Origin: Paracoccus sp. IB05
GTDB taxonomy: Bacteria > Pseudomonadota > Alphaproteobacteria > Rhodobacterales > Rhodobacteraceae
Direction of reading: 5' to 3'
DNA: 64,000 bases
Assembly (NCBI RefSeq): GCF_016405985.1
Contig: NZ_JAEFCF010000027.1
Span: 1-64,000, forward strand
Shown: positions 18,024 to 26,528 of the stretch, piece by piece
Layout: each line of letters starts with the position of its first letter
How positions within the stretch are numbered: position 1 is the stretch's first letter
Notes under the pieces: model-generated
Database searches by the model: none
What the model was told of the DNA's origin: nothing
What the model saw: only the letters and a program-made list of their open reading frames with translations
Program-made: the position numbers and the translations under genes

Positions 18024-20153
18024 CTATTTCGCGAGGCTCTGTGCCAGCCGCATCAGGGTCACTGCTTCGATCCGGTAGCCGAAGTCATCCTCACCCCGCG
18101 CGGCCAGCGCGAGCTTGATCGCATCGCCGTAACCCCAGTCACCGGTATAGGCCGAACCCTGCAAAACCTGGCCAAACCCGGCAATCGCCGCCGCGAAACG
18201 GGTCTCATCCGAGGCCGCTTCCATCCCGGTGATCGGGGTTTCCTTCAGCTGCGAGATGCTTTCCCCCGGCTCTTTCCAGCGCAGCCGCAGAAAGCCCATC
18301 TCATCACTGCTGCCCCCGGGCGCCGCCCCGGAGGAGCCATAGCGCAGCGGGTCGTTTTTCAGGCCCGCCGAACCCGGCGCCGTCACCTCATAGATCGCCG
18401 TGACCTGAAGACCCGCCCCGATCTCGCCGGCATCAACCTTGTCATTGTTGAAGTCTTCCCGCGCCAGCGCCCGGGTCTCATAACCGATCAGCCGGTATTC
18501 CGCGACCTGGGCCGGGTTCCATTCGACTTGCACTTTTACATCATCTGCAATCGGGAAAAGCGCCCCTGTCAGCTGGTCAACCAGCACTTTTCGCGCTTCT
18601 GACAGGCTGTCGATATAAGATGCCGTGCCATTGCCGTTCTGCGCCAGCGCCTGCATCACCGCATCATCCAGATTGCCACGCCCAAAGCCCAGCACCGAAA
18701 GATAGGTGCCGCCGGCACGCTTTTTCGCGACATAGGCCTCGAGTCCGTCAGGGTCCGAGACCCCCACGTTGAAATCGCCATCGGTGGCCAGCAGGATGCG
18801 GCTGACCTCACCTTCGCCCGCCATCTTCGCGGCCAGCTGATAGGCGAGTTCCAGCCCCTCAGCCCCGGCGGTCGAGCCGCCCGCCGACAGGCTGTCCAGC
18901 GCGCTCAGGATCTTATCACGCTCGCCCGCCGGGGTTGGCTCCAGCACGGTGCCGGCGGATCCCGCATAGGCGACGATGGCGACCTGATCCTCGGGCCGCA
19001 ACTCGGGCAGCATCAGCGCGAGCGACTGTTTCAGCAGCGGCAGCTTGTTCATGTCCTGCATCGATCCTGACGTGTCGACAAGGAAGACGAGGTTCAGGGC
19101 CGGGCGGGCGGCGATCTCGGGCAGCGCGCCCTGAAGACCGATGGTCACCAGCCGCGTGTCGGGGTTCCAGGGCGTCGGCATCACCGCGACTGTGGTGGCG
19201 AAAGCCTCGCCCCCTTCGGGCGCGGCGTAAGCATAGGGGAAATAATTCACCATTTCCTCGACCCGCACCTGTTCCGGCGCGGGCAGCATGCCTGCGTTCA
19301 GCGTCGAGCGGATCACCGACCAGGAGGCCGTGTCGATATCGGTCGAAAAGGTCGAAACCGGTTCCTCCACGGTGACCTTGACCGGATTGGCCGCCGCATT
19401 GGCATAGTCCTCGGTCGCGGGGGCAGGGGCAGGCAGATAGGCCATGTCCCCTGCGGGCAAGATGCCGTTCGAGACGCGCAGGCGTGCCTCATTCATCGGC
19501 TGCGAGGGAGCCTCCATCAGCATCTCACCTGCGGCGGAGGTCGCAACCGCATATTCAGCCCTGTCGTCAGGAACGGCTTCTGCCGCAGCCCGCGGTTCTG
19601 ATTCCCGTTCCAGATTTTCTGGCTGGGGGGCTGGTTTTGGGGAACTGTCCCCGGCAGGCACCTCATCGGCGGCAATCTTGGCTGCGGCCTGCGGTGCGGG
19701 TTCTGGTGCCGTGACGACCGGCTCCTCCCCGGCTATTTCGGTCAGGGAGGATGCGGTAAGCGCCGGTTCGGGGGCAGGCGCATTTTGGGCGGGCATATCG
19801 CCGCCCGGGCTTACGGCCCCGGTGACGCCCGTCGTGCCGCCGCCGATCCCGGGAATATTGCCCAGAGGCAGGAAAATCGCCACGCCGACCACCAGGGCCG
19901 CCGCCGAAGTCGTTGCCAGCAGCGCCGGCTTTGAGCTGAGAAATTTCATCATCTGTCGCACTCCGCCAAAGAAGCCCGCCTGCCGGGGCGCATCGGCCCC
20001 CGGGCGGTCTTCCTTGTGACGCGACGCCTCCGCCGATCCCTGGAGGCGGTCGAAATTTTCCATCGCCAGCGCCAAAGCACGGCTGCGGGCTTCGGGGTCC
20101 GAAGCCGGCGCGCGTTTCAGCGCGGCACGCAGATCATTCAGCTCATCGGTCAT
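18024..20153 (-). CDS. Membrane-anchored von Willebrand factor A protein, YfbK-like
   Basis: A 709-residue protein. Residues 1-72 are cytoplasmic and helical. A single transmembrane segment lies at about 76-98, then a long proline/alanine-rich linker to about 255. The YfbK-type N-terminal module comes next (STDIDTASWSVIRSTLN), then a VWA domain with an intact MIDAS motif DTSGSM at 360-365, and a C-terminal DUF3520-like part. VWA domains mediate metal-dependent protein binding. The start overlaps the stop of the ECF sigma gene by 3-4 bases. There is no separate anti-sigma gene, and the cytoplasmic-TM-periplasmic layout would suit that role. The function has not been established for this family. 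Confidence 0.85.
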   Translation of the reverse strand: MTDELNDLRAALKRAPASDPEARSRALALAMENFDRLQGSAEASRHKEDRPGADAPRQAGFFGGVRQMMKFLSSKPALLATTSAAALVVGVAIFLPLGNIPGIGGGTTGVTGAVSPGGDMPAQNAPAPEPALTASSLTEIAGEEPVVTAPEPAPQAAAKIAADEVPAGDSSPKPAPQPENLERESEPRAAAEAVPDDRAEYAVATSAAGEMLMEAPSQPMNEARLRVSNGILPAGDMAYLPAPAPATEDYANAAANPVKVTVEEPVSTFSTDIDTASWSVIRSTLNAGMLPAPEQVRVEEMVNYFPYAYAAPEGGEAFATTVAVMPTPWNPDTRLVTIGLQGALPEIAARPALNLVFLVDTSGSMQDMNKLPLLKQSLALMLPELRPEDQVAIVAYAGSAGTVLEPTPAGERDKILSALDSLSAGGSTAGAEGLELAYQLAAKMAGEGEVSRILLATDGDFNVGVSDPDGLEAYVAKKRAGGTYLSVLGFGRGNLDDAVMQALAQNGNGTASYIDSLSEARKVLVDQLTGALFPIADDVKVQVEWNPAQVAEYRLIGYETRALAREDFNNDKVDAGEIGAGLQVTAIYEVTAPGSAGLKNDPLRYGSSGAAPGGSSDEMGFLRLRWKEPGESISQLKETPITGMEAASDETRFAAAIAGFGQVLQGSAYTGDWGYGDAIKLALAARGEDDFGYRIEAVTLMRLAQSLAK

Positions 20154-20695
20154 GTTCCGACCTCTCTTGCCGCGATCACCCGCAGGCGTTTTTTGACCTC
20201 TGACATCCGCCAGCTGATGGTGCCCTCGGTCACGCCAAGAACCTCTCCGGCCTGGGCCTGGGTCATTTCCTCGCCCAGGACCAGCGCCACCGTGTCCCTG
20301 AGTTCAGCAGACAGCTGCGCCATGGCCTGATGCAGCCAGATTTCGGCCTCGCGCCCGGTTTCGATCTCGTCCTGGCGCGCGAGCTCCCAGTCGCCCCAGC
20401 CCAGGGCGGCCTTTGAGCGTGTCGCCTGGCGGCGGCGCTGGTCATGGGCGGCATTGACCACCACGCGGTAAAGCCAGGTGGTGAACCGCGCCTCAGCGCG
20501 CCAGTTCCTGAGTTTCACCGGCAGCGCGGCGCAGATGTCCTGCGCCAGGTCCTCGGCGTCAGAGCGGTTGCCGCTCAGCCGCCAGGCCAGGCCGAAAATG
20601 CGGTCGTAATGCCGTGCAACCAGGGTCGCAAAGGCGGCGCGGTCGCCTTCGGCCGCAGCGCTGGCAAGGGTTTCATCGGGCGTATCCATCAGCAT
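20150..20695 (-). CDS. ECF-family RNA polymerase sigma factor
   Basis: A 181-residue sigma-70 family factor with only regions 2 and 4. Region 2 contains DAEDLAQDICAAL and FTTWLYRVVVNAAHDQRRR; region 4 has the helix-turn-helix LGEEMTQAQAGEVLGVTEGTISWRMSEVKKRL. The start at 20695 (MLMDTPDE) is the first in-frame start compatible with family length; 20689 is the alternative. The gene is translationally coupled to the VWA membrane protein. No classical anti-sigma factor or ChrR-type zinc motif is nearby, so control through the VWA partner is the leading hypothesis. Confidence 0.92.
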   Translation of the reverse strand: MLMDTPDETLASAAAEGDRAAFATLVARHYDRIFGLAWRLSGNRSDAEDLAQDICAALPVKLRNWRAEARFTTWLYRVVVNAAHDQRRRQATRSKAALGWGDWELARQDEIETGREAEIWLHQAMAQLSAELRDTVALVLGEEMTQAQAGEVLGVTEGTISWRMSEVKKRLRVIAAREVGT

Positions 20696-21261
20696 GGTGC
20701 TAATCAGACGCGGCCCGGCTGGCAATCCCTGGAGGCGCGGCGCATTTTTTCCGCGCGGGCTTTCTGGTCCCGCAATTTTGCCGCCTTGTCGCGCCAGCGG
20801 CTTTGCCGCAGGCTGAGCCCCGGCCATTACCGGCATCGGGCCGAACTCCGGGGTCGTCTCGGCATGCTGGCGCCTCTGCAGGCGGTGCAGCTTGAGAATC
20901 CGGCTTTCAGCTTCATGTTTGAGGGGCCGGGCCAGCTGGTGCTGCAATGGGATTTCACCGCCATGTCGACCGATGTCGCACGGAGCGATCTGTCCAAAGT
21001 GCTGGACGACGCCCAGAAAGTCCATGAGACGACCTGGTTCAATTACGATCTGGACCAGGGGAAGGGCAGCTCTGACCGGCAAGCCCCCTCCATCGGGCAG
21101 GATGAAGGGGGGCGTCCGGTCCCGGATCTCATTTCATCGCATTCTGGTTCCTGTCCCCTGGCCGGCCGGGGGAATAGCCGGCCAGAGGCCCGCCCGGGTC
21201 TCGTCCGCCACTGCCCGCCCGCAGTAACCCGGCTGCAACGGTGCCTGAGATCAGGCCGGGT
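20696..21261. other. Gap with a possible gene remnant
   Basis: No complete gene. On the plus strand from about 20864 to 21075 one frame has coding-like composition (LQAVQLENPAFSFMFEGPG and TTWFNYDLDQGKG) with GC-rich third positions, but it lacks a ribosome-binding site and degenerates after 21080. It could be the 3' part of a lost gene. The sigma-factor promoter must lie in the first 100 bases on the minus strand. Confidence 0.25.
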
Positions 21262-21831
21262 TCAGAACAACAGCCCGTCATAGACGGCAAAGGCGCCGCC
21301 AGTGGTGCGCAGATTGCCGGAGGCGCCAGCATCACGTGCCCAGGCCGAAACGGCGTTATACGTGCCGGTGCCGAACACGCCATCGATGCCGCCATTATAA
21401 TATCCGGCGCGACGCAGCTGGCGCTGGATCGCTTTGCGTTCGCCAGGGCTATAGGTGTTGAACGCTTGGCCCGCCGGTGTCGAATAGACCGAGCTGTAGC
21501 TCTTGGTGCTGCGGCGCGGCTCGCGGTACACCGGCTCGGGCTCATAGTAGCGCGGCTGTTCAACATAGCGTGGCTGTTCGACATAGCGACGCGGCTGGTG
21601 ATCCCGGCGGTGCTGACCGTTCTGGATCAGCTGGTCGACGATGATCGCGGTAGCAACGCCGGCGACGAAACCCTGTTCCTTTTTGCCCCAGGCAAGCGCG
21701 GGCATCGAGGTCAGCGCGACCGAGGCGCTAGCAAGCGCCGCAACAACACCGGCCCGGAATGTGCCGCTATGGTTTCTGGCGGCCCCGCTTTTGACGGTGT
21801 GGTGTCTGTCAGAGCTGGTAACAGGCAGCAT
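21262..21831 (-). CDS. Secreted peptidoglycan-binding domain protein
   Basis: A 189-residue protein. A signal-like hydrophobic segment ends at about residue 48 (SVALTSMPALAWG). A tyrosine/proline-rich repeat region follows (RRYVEQPRYVEQPRYYEPE), then a C-terminal peptidoglycan-binding 1 domain (RKAIQRQLRRAGYYNGGIDG followed by VFGTGTYNAVSAW). It probably binds cell-wall glycan in the periplasm; there is no hydrolase domain. The start at 21831 follows AAAGGA at 6 bases, and the upstream extension has no site. It is monocistronic. Confidence 0.75.
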   Translation of the reverse strand: MLPVTSSDRHHTVKSGAARNHSGTFRAGVVAALASASVALTSMPALAWGKKEQGFVAGVATAIIVDQLIQNGQHRRDHQPRRYVEQPRYVEQPRYYEPEPVYREPRRSTKSYSSVYSTPAGQAFNTYSPGERKAIQRQLRRAGYYNGGIDGVFGTGTYNAVSAWARDAGASGNLRTTGGAFAVYDGLLF

Positions 21832-21995
21832 GGCATGTCCTTTCCTGGATTGGCCTGCGCTCTCCGCTCCGGTCGTGCAGAGAACCGGATCGGGGCGCGA
21901 TGGGCCAAATCTGGGCCCGAGGCGCCTGACAGGCAAAAACGCCGCGTTGATATCAGATAGCAGCCCTGAAATCAGGGGCTTGGAGGAAAAGGAAA

Positions 21996-22015
21996 GGGGG
22001 CGCCCCGGCGCCCCC
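21996..22015 (-). terminator. Hairpin terminator downstream of gabD
   Basis: GGGGGCGCC / GGCGCCCCC with almost no loop, followed in the minus direction by TTTCCTTTTCC. It lies about 90 bases after the gabD stop. Confidence 0.55.
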
Positions 22016-22104
22016 TGAGTCTGTCAGATCCCTTCTCCCTCCGAATATTCCCAAAGGGGGCGCCCATCGGTGTCCGGGGGGCAGACTGCCCCCGCCAGCC
22101 GGGC

Positions 22105-23583
22105 TCAGACGCTGAGGCAGATATATTTCATTTCGAGATAGTCTTCGGTGCCGTGATGGCTGCCTTCGCGGCCAAGGCCCGATTGTTTGACGCCGCCGAA
22201 CGGCGCTTCTGCGGTCGAGATCAGCCCGGTATTGACGCCCACGATGCCATATTCCAGCGCTTCCTGGACGCGGGTGATGCGGCCGATATCGCGCGAGTAG
22301 AAATAGGAGGCCAGGCCGAAAATGGTGTCATTGGCCATCGCAACCACCTCTTCCTCGGTCTCGAACCGGAAGAGCGGCGCCAGCGGGCCAAAGGTCTCTT
22401 CGGTGGTGACCAGCATCTTCGAGGTGACATTGGTCAGGATCGTCGGCTGGAAGAACGAGCCGCCAAGCTTGTGACGCTTGCCGCCAAGCGCCACCACCGC
22501 GCCTTTGGCGGTCGCATCGGCGATATGCTCTTCGACCTTTTCAACGGCGGCCTCATTGACCAGCGGGCCGAACTGCACCGGCTCGGAAAGCCCGTCGCCG
22601 ACTTTGGTCTTCGCGACCGCCTCGGCGAGCTTTTCGGCAAAGGCATCATAGACGCCGGCCTGGACATAGATCCGGTTCGCGCAGACGCAGGTCTGGCCGT
22701 TGTTGCGGAATTTCGACAGCATCGCGCCTTCGACGGCGCGGTCGAGATCGGCGTCATCGAACACGATGAAGGGCGCATTACCGCCAAGCTCCATCGAGCA
22801 TTTCATCACCTGATCCGCCGCCTGGCGCAGCAGGATGCGGCCCACTTCCGTGCTGCCGGTAAAGGTCAGCTTGCGCACGATGGGGTTCTCGCAGAACTCC
22901 TTGCCGATATCCGAGGACCGTTTCGAGGTGATGACCGAGAAGACTTCGCCCGGGATGCCGGCGCGCTCGGCCAGCACTGCAATCGCCAGCGCAGAAAGCG
23001 GGGTCTCGGCGGCAGGGCGGGCGACAAAGGCGCAGCCAACGGCCAGCGCCGGGCCACATTTGCGGGTGATCATCGCATTGGGGAAATTCCAGGGCGTGAT
23101 CGAGGCGACAACGCCGATCGGCTGTTTGATCACCGTGATGCGCTTGTCGGGCTGATGGCCGGGGATGGTCTCGCCGTAAACCCGCTTGGCCTCTTCGGCG
23201 AACCATTCGATAAAGCTCGCGCCATAAGCGATTTCGCCTTTGGCTTCCGCGAGCGGTTTGCCCATCTCAGCCGTGAGGATGGTGCCCAAATCGTCCTGGT
23301 TGGCCATCATCAGATCGAACCATTTCCTCAGGATCTGGCTGCGGTCTTTGCCGGTGCGCGCGGCCCAGGCCTTTTGCCCCTTTTCCGCCGCCGCGATGGC
23401 GCGGGCTGTTTCGGCGCGGCTCAGATTGGGGACCCGGGCAATCACATCGCCGCGGGCCGGGTTGATCACCTCGAAGGTCGAGCCGTCATCGGCATCGATC
23501 CAGGCGCCCGCGACATAAGCCTTTTCGACCAGAAGCGAGGGATCTTTCAGAAGCGAACGCAGATTGGTGACGGAATCAGGCAT
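22105..23583 (-). CDS. gabD: NAD(P)-dependent succinate-semialdehyde dehydrogenase
   Basis: A 492-residue aldehyde dehydrogenase oxidising succinate semialdehyde to succinate, the last step of the 4-aminobutyrate shunt. It shows the family sequence ITPWNFPNAMITRK, the glutamate motif MELGGNAPFIVFDDAD, and the catalytic cysteine in NNGQTCVCANRIYVQ. The vicinal Cys-x-Cys is the one typical of GabD. E. coli GabD is 482 residues. The start at 23583 (MPDSVTNLRS) fits the family; the frame stays open upstream. It is not next to a GABA transaminase. The 4-aminobutyrate route could connect it to the guanidino cluster at 39.8-49.1 kb, but only as inference. Confidence 0.9.
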   Translation of the reverse strand: MPDSVTNLRSLLKDPSLLVEKAYVAGAWIDADDGSTFEVINPARGDVIARVPNLSRAETARAIAAAEKGQKAWAARTGKDRSQILRKWFDLMMANQDDLGTILTAEMGKPLAEAKGEIAYGASFIEWFAEEAKRVYGETIPGHQPDKRITVIKQPIGVVASITPWNFPNAMITRKCGPALAVGCAFVARPAAETPLSALAIAVLAERAGIPGEVFSVITSKRSSDIGKEFCENPIVRKLTFTGSTEVGRILLRQAADQVMKCSMELGGNAPFIVFDDADLDRAVEGAMLSKFRNNGQTCVCANRIYVQAGVYDAFAEKLAEAVAKTKVGDGLSEPVQFGPLVNEAAVEKVEEHIADATAKGAVVALGGKRHKLGGSFFQPTILTNVTSKMLVTTEETFGPLAPLFRFETEEEVVAMANDTIFGLASYFYSRDIGRITRVQEALEYGIVGVNTGLISTAEAPFGGVKQSGLGREGSHHGTEDYLEMKYICLSV

Positions 23584-23724
23584 GGAGGCCTCCGCTGAAG
23601 GGTTTTCCCTCAGGTGGCATCGGTAAGGCCACTTGTCTACTGTCGGACGCGCGATCAGTCCAGTTGCGGCGCAAATCCGGCAAGGGCTGGCGGCATCAAG
23701 CGCGGCTGATCGGGACGCTCCGCG

Positions 23725-23777
23725 GGGAGTATTTAAGTCAGGGGAAATGCCGCTTTCCTCTTGACCCAAATACTCCC
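23725..23777. repeat. Long imperfect inverted repeat
   Basis: Arms 23725-23747 (GGGAGTATTTAAGTCAGG...) and 23754-23777 are nearly complementary over 23 positions around a 6-base loop. The GAGTATTTGGGTCA type arm is reminiscent of dispersed intergenic repeats in Rhodobacteraceae. No T-run follows on either side, so it is not a classical terminator, though it lies between the gabD 5' end and the 3' end of a minus-strand operon. Confidence 0.7.
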
Positions 23778-23813
23778 GCCGGAGGCATCTGCCAAAGAAA
23801 AGGCGCGAAGGCC

Positions 23814-24143
23814 TCAGCTGTTCGCGTGCATCCGCTCGATATAGGCGCGCATCTCTTCGGCCTCCTGGCGGGCCTCGCGCAGCCCGTCCATCGCGGCGCG
23901 CAGTTCGGCTTCGGTCTGGCTGATCTGGTTGCCAAGTTCGGCCTCGCGGCTTTCCAGCCAGACAATCGCCTGATCGCGCATTTCTTCGGTCTCATGCAGC
24001 GATTGCGCCAGGCGTTCCAGCTCGGTCAGGTCATTGCCGGCATTGCGCGAGAACCGGTGCAGCAGCCAGTGGCAGAACCAGCCAAGCGCAAAAGCCAGCA
24101 ACAGGATGACCGAGGTGGCAATGATGAATTCTGTCCGGTTCAT
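23814..24143 (-). CDS. Membrane-anchored coiled-coil protein
   Basis: A 109-residue protein with one N-terminal transmembrane helix (FIIATSVILLLAFALGWFCH, residues 5-24) and a long charged helix predicted to form a coiled coil (ELERLAQSLHETEEMRDQA to the end). Its function is unknown. The start at 24143 (MNRTEF) places the membrane segment directly at the N-terminus. It follows the OmpA-domain gene by 72 bases on the same strand and is probably its operon partner, suggesting an envelope structural role. Confidence 0.7.
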   Translation of the reverse strand: MNRTEFIIATSVILLLAFALGWFCHWLLHRFSRNAGNDLTELERLAQSLHETEEMRDQAIVWLESREAELGNQISQTEAELRAAMDGLREARQEAEEMRAYIERMHANS

Positions 24144-24215
24144 GCAAATCTTCTTTCCTGGTCCCGCTGGCGCCATCCGGGCGACGCATCCGGGGTGATC
24201 AATCGGGCGCGCGGC

Positions 24216-26471
24216 TCAGTCCTGGCCGGCGCTGGCAGGGCGGGTTTTCGGGCGGATGGTCTGCTCTGCCGGGGCCAGCGAGGGGCCGTTATAGGTATAG
24301 ACGATTTCCGGGCCCGGCTCAGATGGCGCCTCCGCCGGGGCGGGGCCGGCTGCGGCATTGGATGCGGGGGCAGGGGGCGTTGCGGCCTCCGCCTGAGCAG
24401 TCCCTTGCGCGGCAGGCACCTGGACATCCTGCTCACCCGCTTCATCAGCGGCAGTTGCGGGATCATCGGGGTCGGAAGAGCCAAGTACCAGGTCTTCGAG
24501 ATCCTCATCCGCCGGGGCGGTTGCGGTTTCGTCTCCGGCGGGGGCTGTTTCTCCGGCGGGTGCAGCTTCTGCCGGCGTTTCGGGGGCGGCGGCGCCTTTC
24601 AGGCTGAATTCGATGCGGCGATTGGCCTCGCGTCCGGCCTCGGTTGCGTTATCCGCGATGGGGGTGCTTTCACCATAGCCGATGGCCGTCATATTCGAGA
24701 CATCGACGCGACGGCCCTGCAAGGCCATCAGCACCGCCTCGGCCCGGGCCTGGCTCAGCGCCGCATTGCCGCTTTCCGAGCCCTGCGAATCGGTATGCCC
24801 GGCGATTTCCATCTGCAGCGCGGGGCAGCGTTTCAGCACTTCGGCGATCTCATTGATCAGCGGCCCGGCCTCGGAGGCGATCTCGGCCGATCCCGGCGTG
24901 AAGGCGATTTTTGATTTCGCCATGATCGCGGCCACATCAGCAGCACATTCCGCGGGTGTCGGCAGCGCGGCCAGCGGGTCGAGCTTTTTGTCATAGGTGA
25001 CTTCGACGCGGAAATTGCGGCCCTGGCCCAGTTTCGACGACAGGATCTGGGTGATACGGCCGCGGGCCTCCTGGCTGCCGGTCACGCCGCGCAGCTCGAC
25101 CGTATCGGCACGCACCACCAGGGTGCCCTCGGCCAGCATTGAGAGCGATTCGAGCCCCGCCAGCACCCTTGACGGCCAGCCATCGGGCAAGGCCGGGTCC
25201 AGCAGCGTCGCCACATAGACATTTGACGCACCGAATGACGCCCTTGCATAGGCATCAATCGCCGCCTGCTGCACCTCATCGACAAGGCGGCCACGCAGTT
25301 CGACCCGTCCCCCCGTCACAAGGCGGGCGGTGAATTCCTCGGGGCCACGGATCACGGCCTCGGTCGAGGGCGGCACCGGCTGCAGCGAGAACACATCCGG
25401 CATTCCGGCGCGCAGATCACCAAGCGCGGTGTCAAAGGCCTCCTGCGTCACGCCATCGCCGGCTTCAAAGGTGATATCCGCATCTGAAAAGGTCACACTG
25501 CCCTGGCCCATGGCGCCCAGCGTGCGGATCGCCAGCGCGGCCGCTTCCGACCAGCGCGGTGTCGGCGTGCCAAGGCCCACGGTGCAGATCGCCGGACCCT
25601 CCATCCCGGTCGCGCCTGCGGCCGCCAGAATCAGGCTGCGGGCGCGTTCGGTATCTGCGGAACAGGCGTCAAACCGCGCGCCGCTGCCATCGACGACAAA
25701 GCGCAGCGTGAAGGGCGTGATCACCGGGCGCGGCGCCGAAATCGCGGCATCAAGCCTGACCGAGGCCGGTTTGCGTTTGGCAAGCTCTGCTTCAAAACGC
25801 CGCTTTTCCGCCGGGCTCTCGGCGATGGCGGTCACCCGCACCTCTCCGGCCGAGACCGAGATTTTCGAGCGTTTCAGCAAAGATAAAGCCTCAAGCCCGA
25901 AGCGCAGCGAGGCGTCCCAGCCCTCGGGGGCCGGCCAGTTCGCGGTTTGCAGCATATTGGCGGGCGGGCTGTCTTCGGCGGTAAAGCCATTGGCCGCCGC
26001 CGCAAGGCCCTCGGAATCCAGTTCACCCTCATTGAGGATCGCCGGGATCAGGCCGATCAGCTGGATCCCGTCATCATTTCTGAGCATCTCGACCGAGAAA
26101 CGCGGCGCCTCGATGGCGGTGGTGGGGGCGACCTCAAGCCCGTCGCGGATCCGCGAGCTGTCAACGAGGCTGCCGACAAGGTTCAGCGCCCGAAACCGCG
26201 CCGCCTCGTTCGGGGCGGTGCCGGTCAGCCCCACCTGCATCCCGTCGGTGGTGACGCCGACCCAGTCCATCCGCGCATCGGTCAGGCGCTGGCCCAGCAC
26301 GGCCCGGGTGCGGTCTTCGATCACCAGCACCGTGCAAAAGGCGATGCCGATCATCAAAACTCCGGCAATTGCGAAAGCAAGGGCACCAAGAGCGGCACGG
26401 GGCAGGGTGAGCAGACGTTGCGGCAAAGGAAGACCCGGGATTTGCGGAACCGTAGGATTCCCGCAGGCCAC
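24216..26471 (-). CDS. Large OmpA-domain envelope protein
   Basis: A 751-residue protein with an N-terminal transmembrane helix (residues 29-50), a long periplasmic region of repeated BON-like alpha/beta units (pattern VELRG.. / RVTAIAES / MQVGLTGTAPNE), then an OmpA C-terminal peptidoglycan-binding domain at about 505-630. The latter has the diaminopimelate-binding motif MEIAGHTDSQGSESGNAALS and YGESTPIADNATEAGREANR. The last 110 residues are an acidic proline/alanine-rich tail. The start appears to be GTG at 26471 with no visible ribosome-binding site, so the N-terminus is uncertain. It probably links the inner membrane to the wall. Confidence 0.8.
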   Translation of the reverse strand: MACGNPTVPQIPGLPLPQRLLTLPRAALGALAFAIAGVLMIGIAFCTVLVIEDRTRAVLGQRLTDARMDWVGVTTDGMQVGLTGTAPNEAARFRALNLVGSLVDSSRIRDGLEVAPTTAIEAPRFSVEMLRNDDGIQLIGLIPAILNEGELDSEGLAAAANGFTAEDSPPANMLQTANWPAPEGWDASLRFGLEALSLLKRSKISVSAGEVRVTAIAESPAEKRRFEAELAKRKPASVRLDAAISAPRPVITPFTLRFVVDGSGARFDACSADTERARSLILAAAGATGMEGPAICTVGLGTPTPRWSEAAALAIRTLGAMGQGSVTFSDADITFEAGDGVTQEAFDTALGDLRAGMPDVFSLQPVPPSTEAVIRGPEEFTARLVTGGRVELRGRLVDEVQQAAIDAYARASFGASNVYVATLLDPALPDGWPSRVLAGLESLSMLAEGTLVVRADTVELRGVTGSQEARGRITQILSSKLGQGRNFRVEVTYDKKLDPLAALPTPAECAADVAAIMAKSKIAFTPGSAEIASEAGPLINEIAEVLKRCPALQMEIAGHTDSQGSESGNAALSQARAEAVLMALQGRRVDVSNMTAIGYGESTPIADNATEAGREANRRIEFSLKGAAAPETPAEAAPAGETAPAGDETATAPADEDLEDLVLGSSDPDDPATAADEAGEQDVQVPAAQGTAQAEAATPPAPASNAAAGPAPAEAPSEPGPEIVYTYNGPSLAPAEQTIRPKTRPASAGQD

Positions 26472-26528
26472 GGGAACCGGGCCGCCGGGATCGTCCCTCT
26501 ACCTAGGCGCTTGGGCGGCAGGGATCAA

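Noticed and set aside
20864-21283. Plus-strand frame after the sigma-factor promoter
   Set aside because: Only the first 70 codons look coding and there is no start signal; kept only as a possible remnant.
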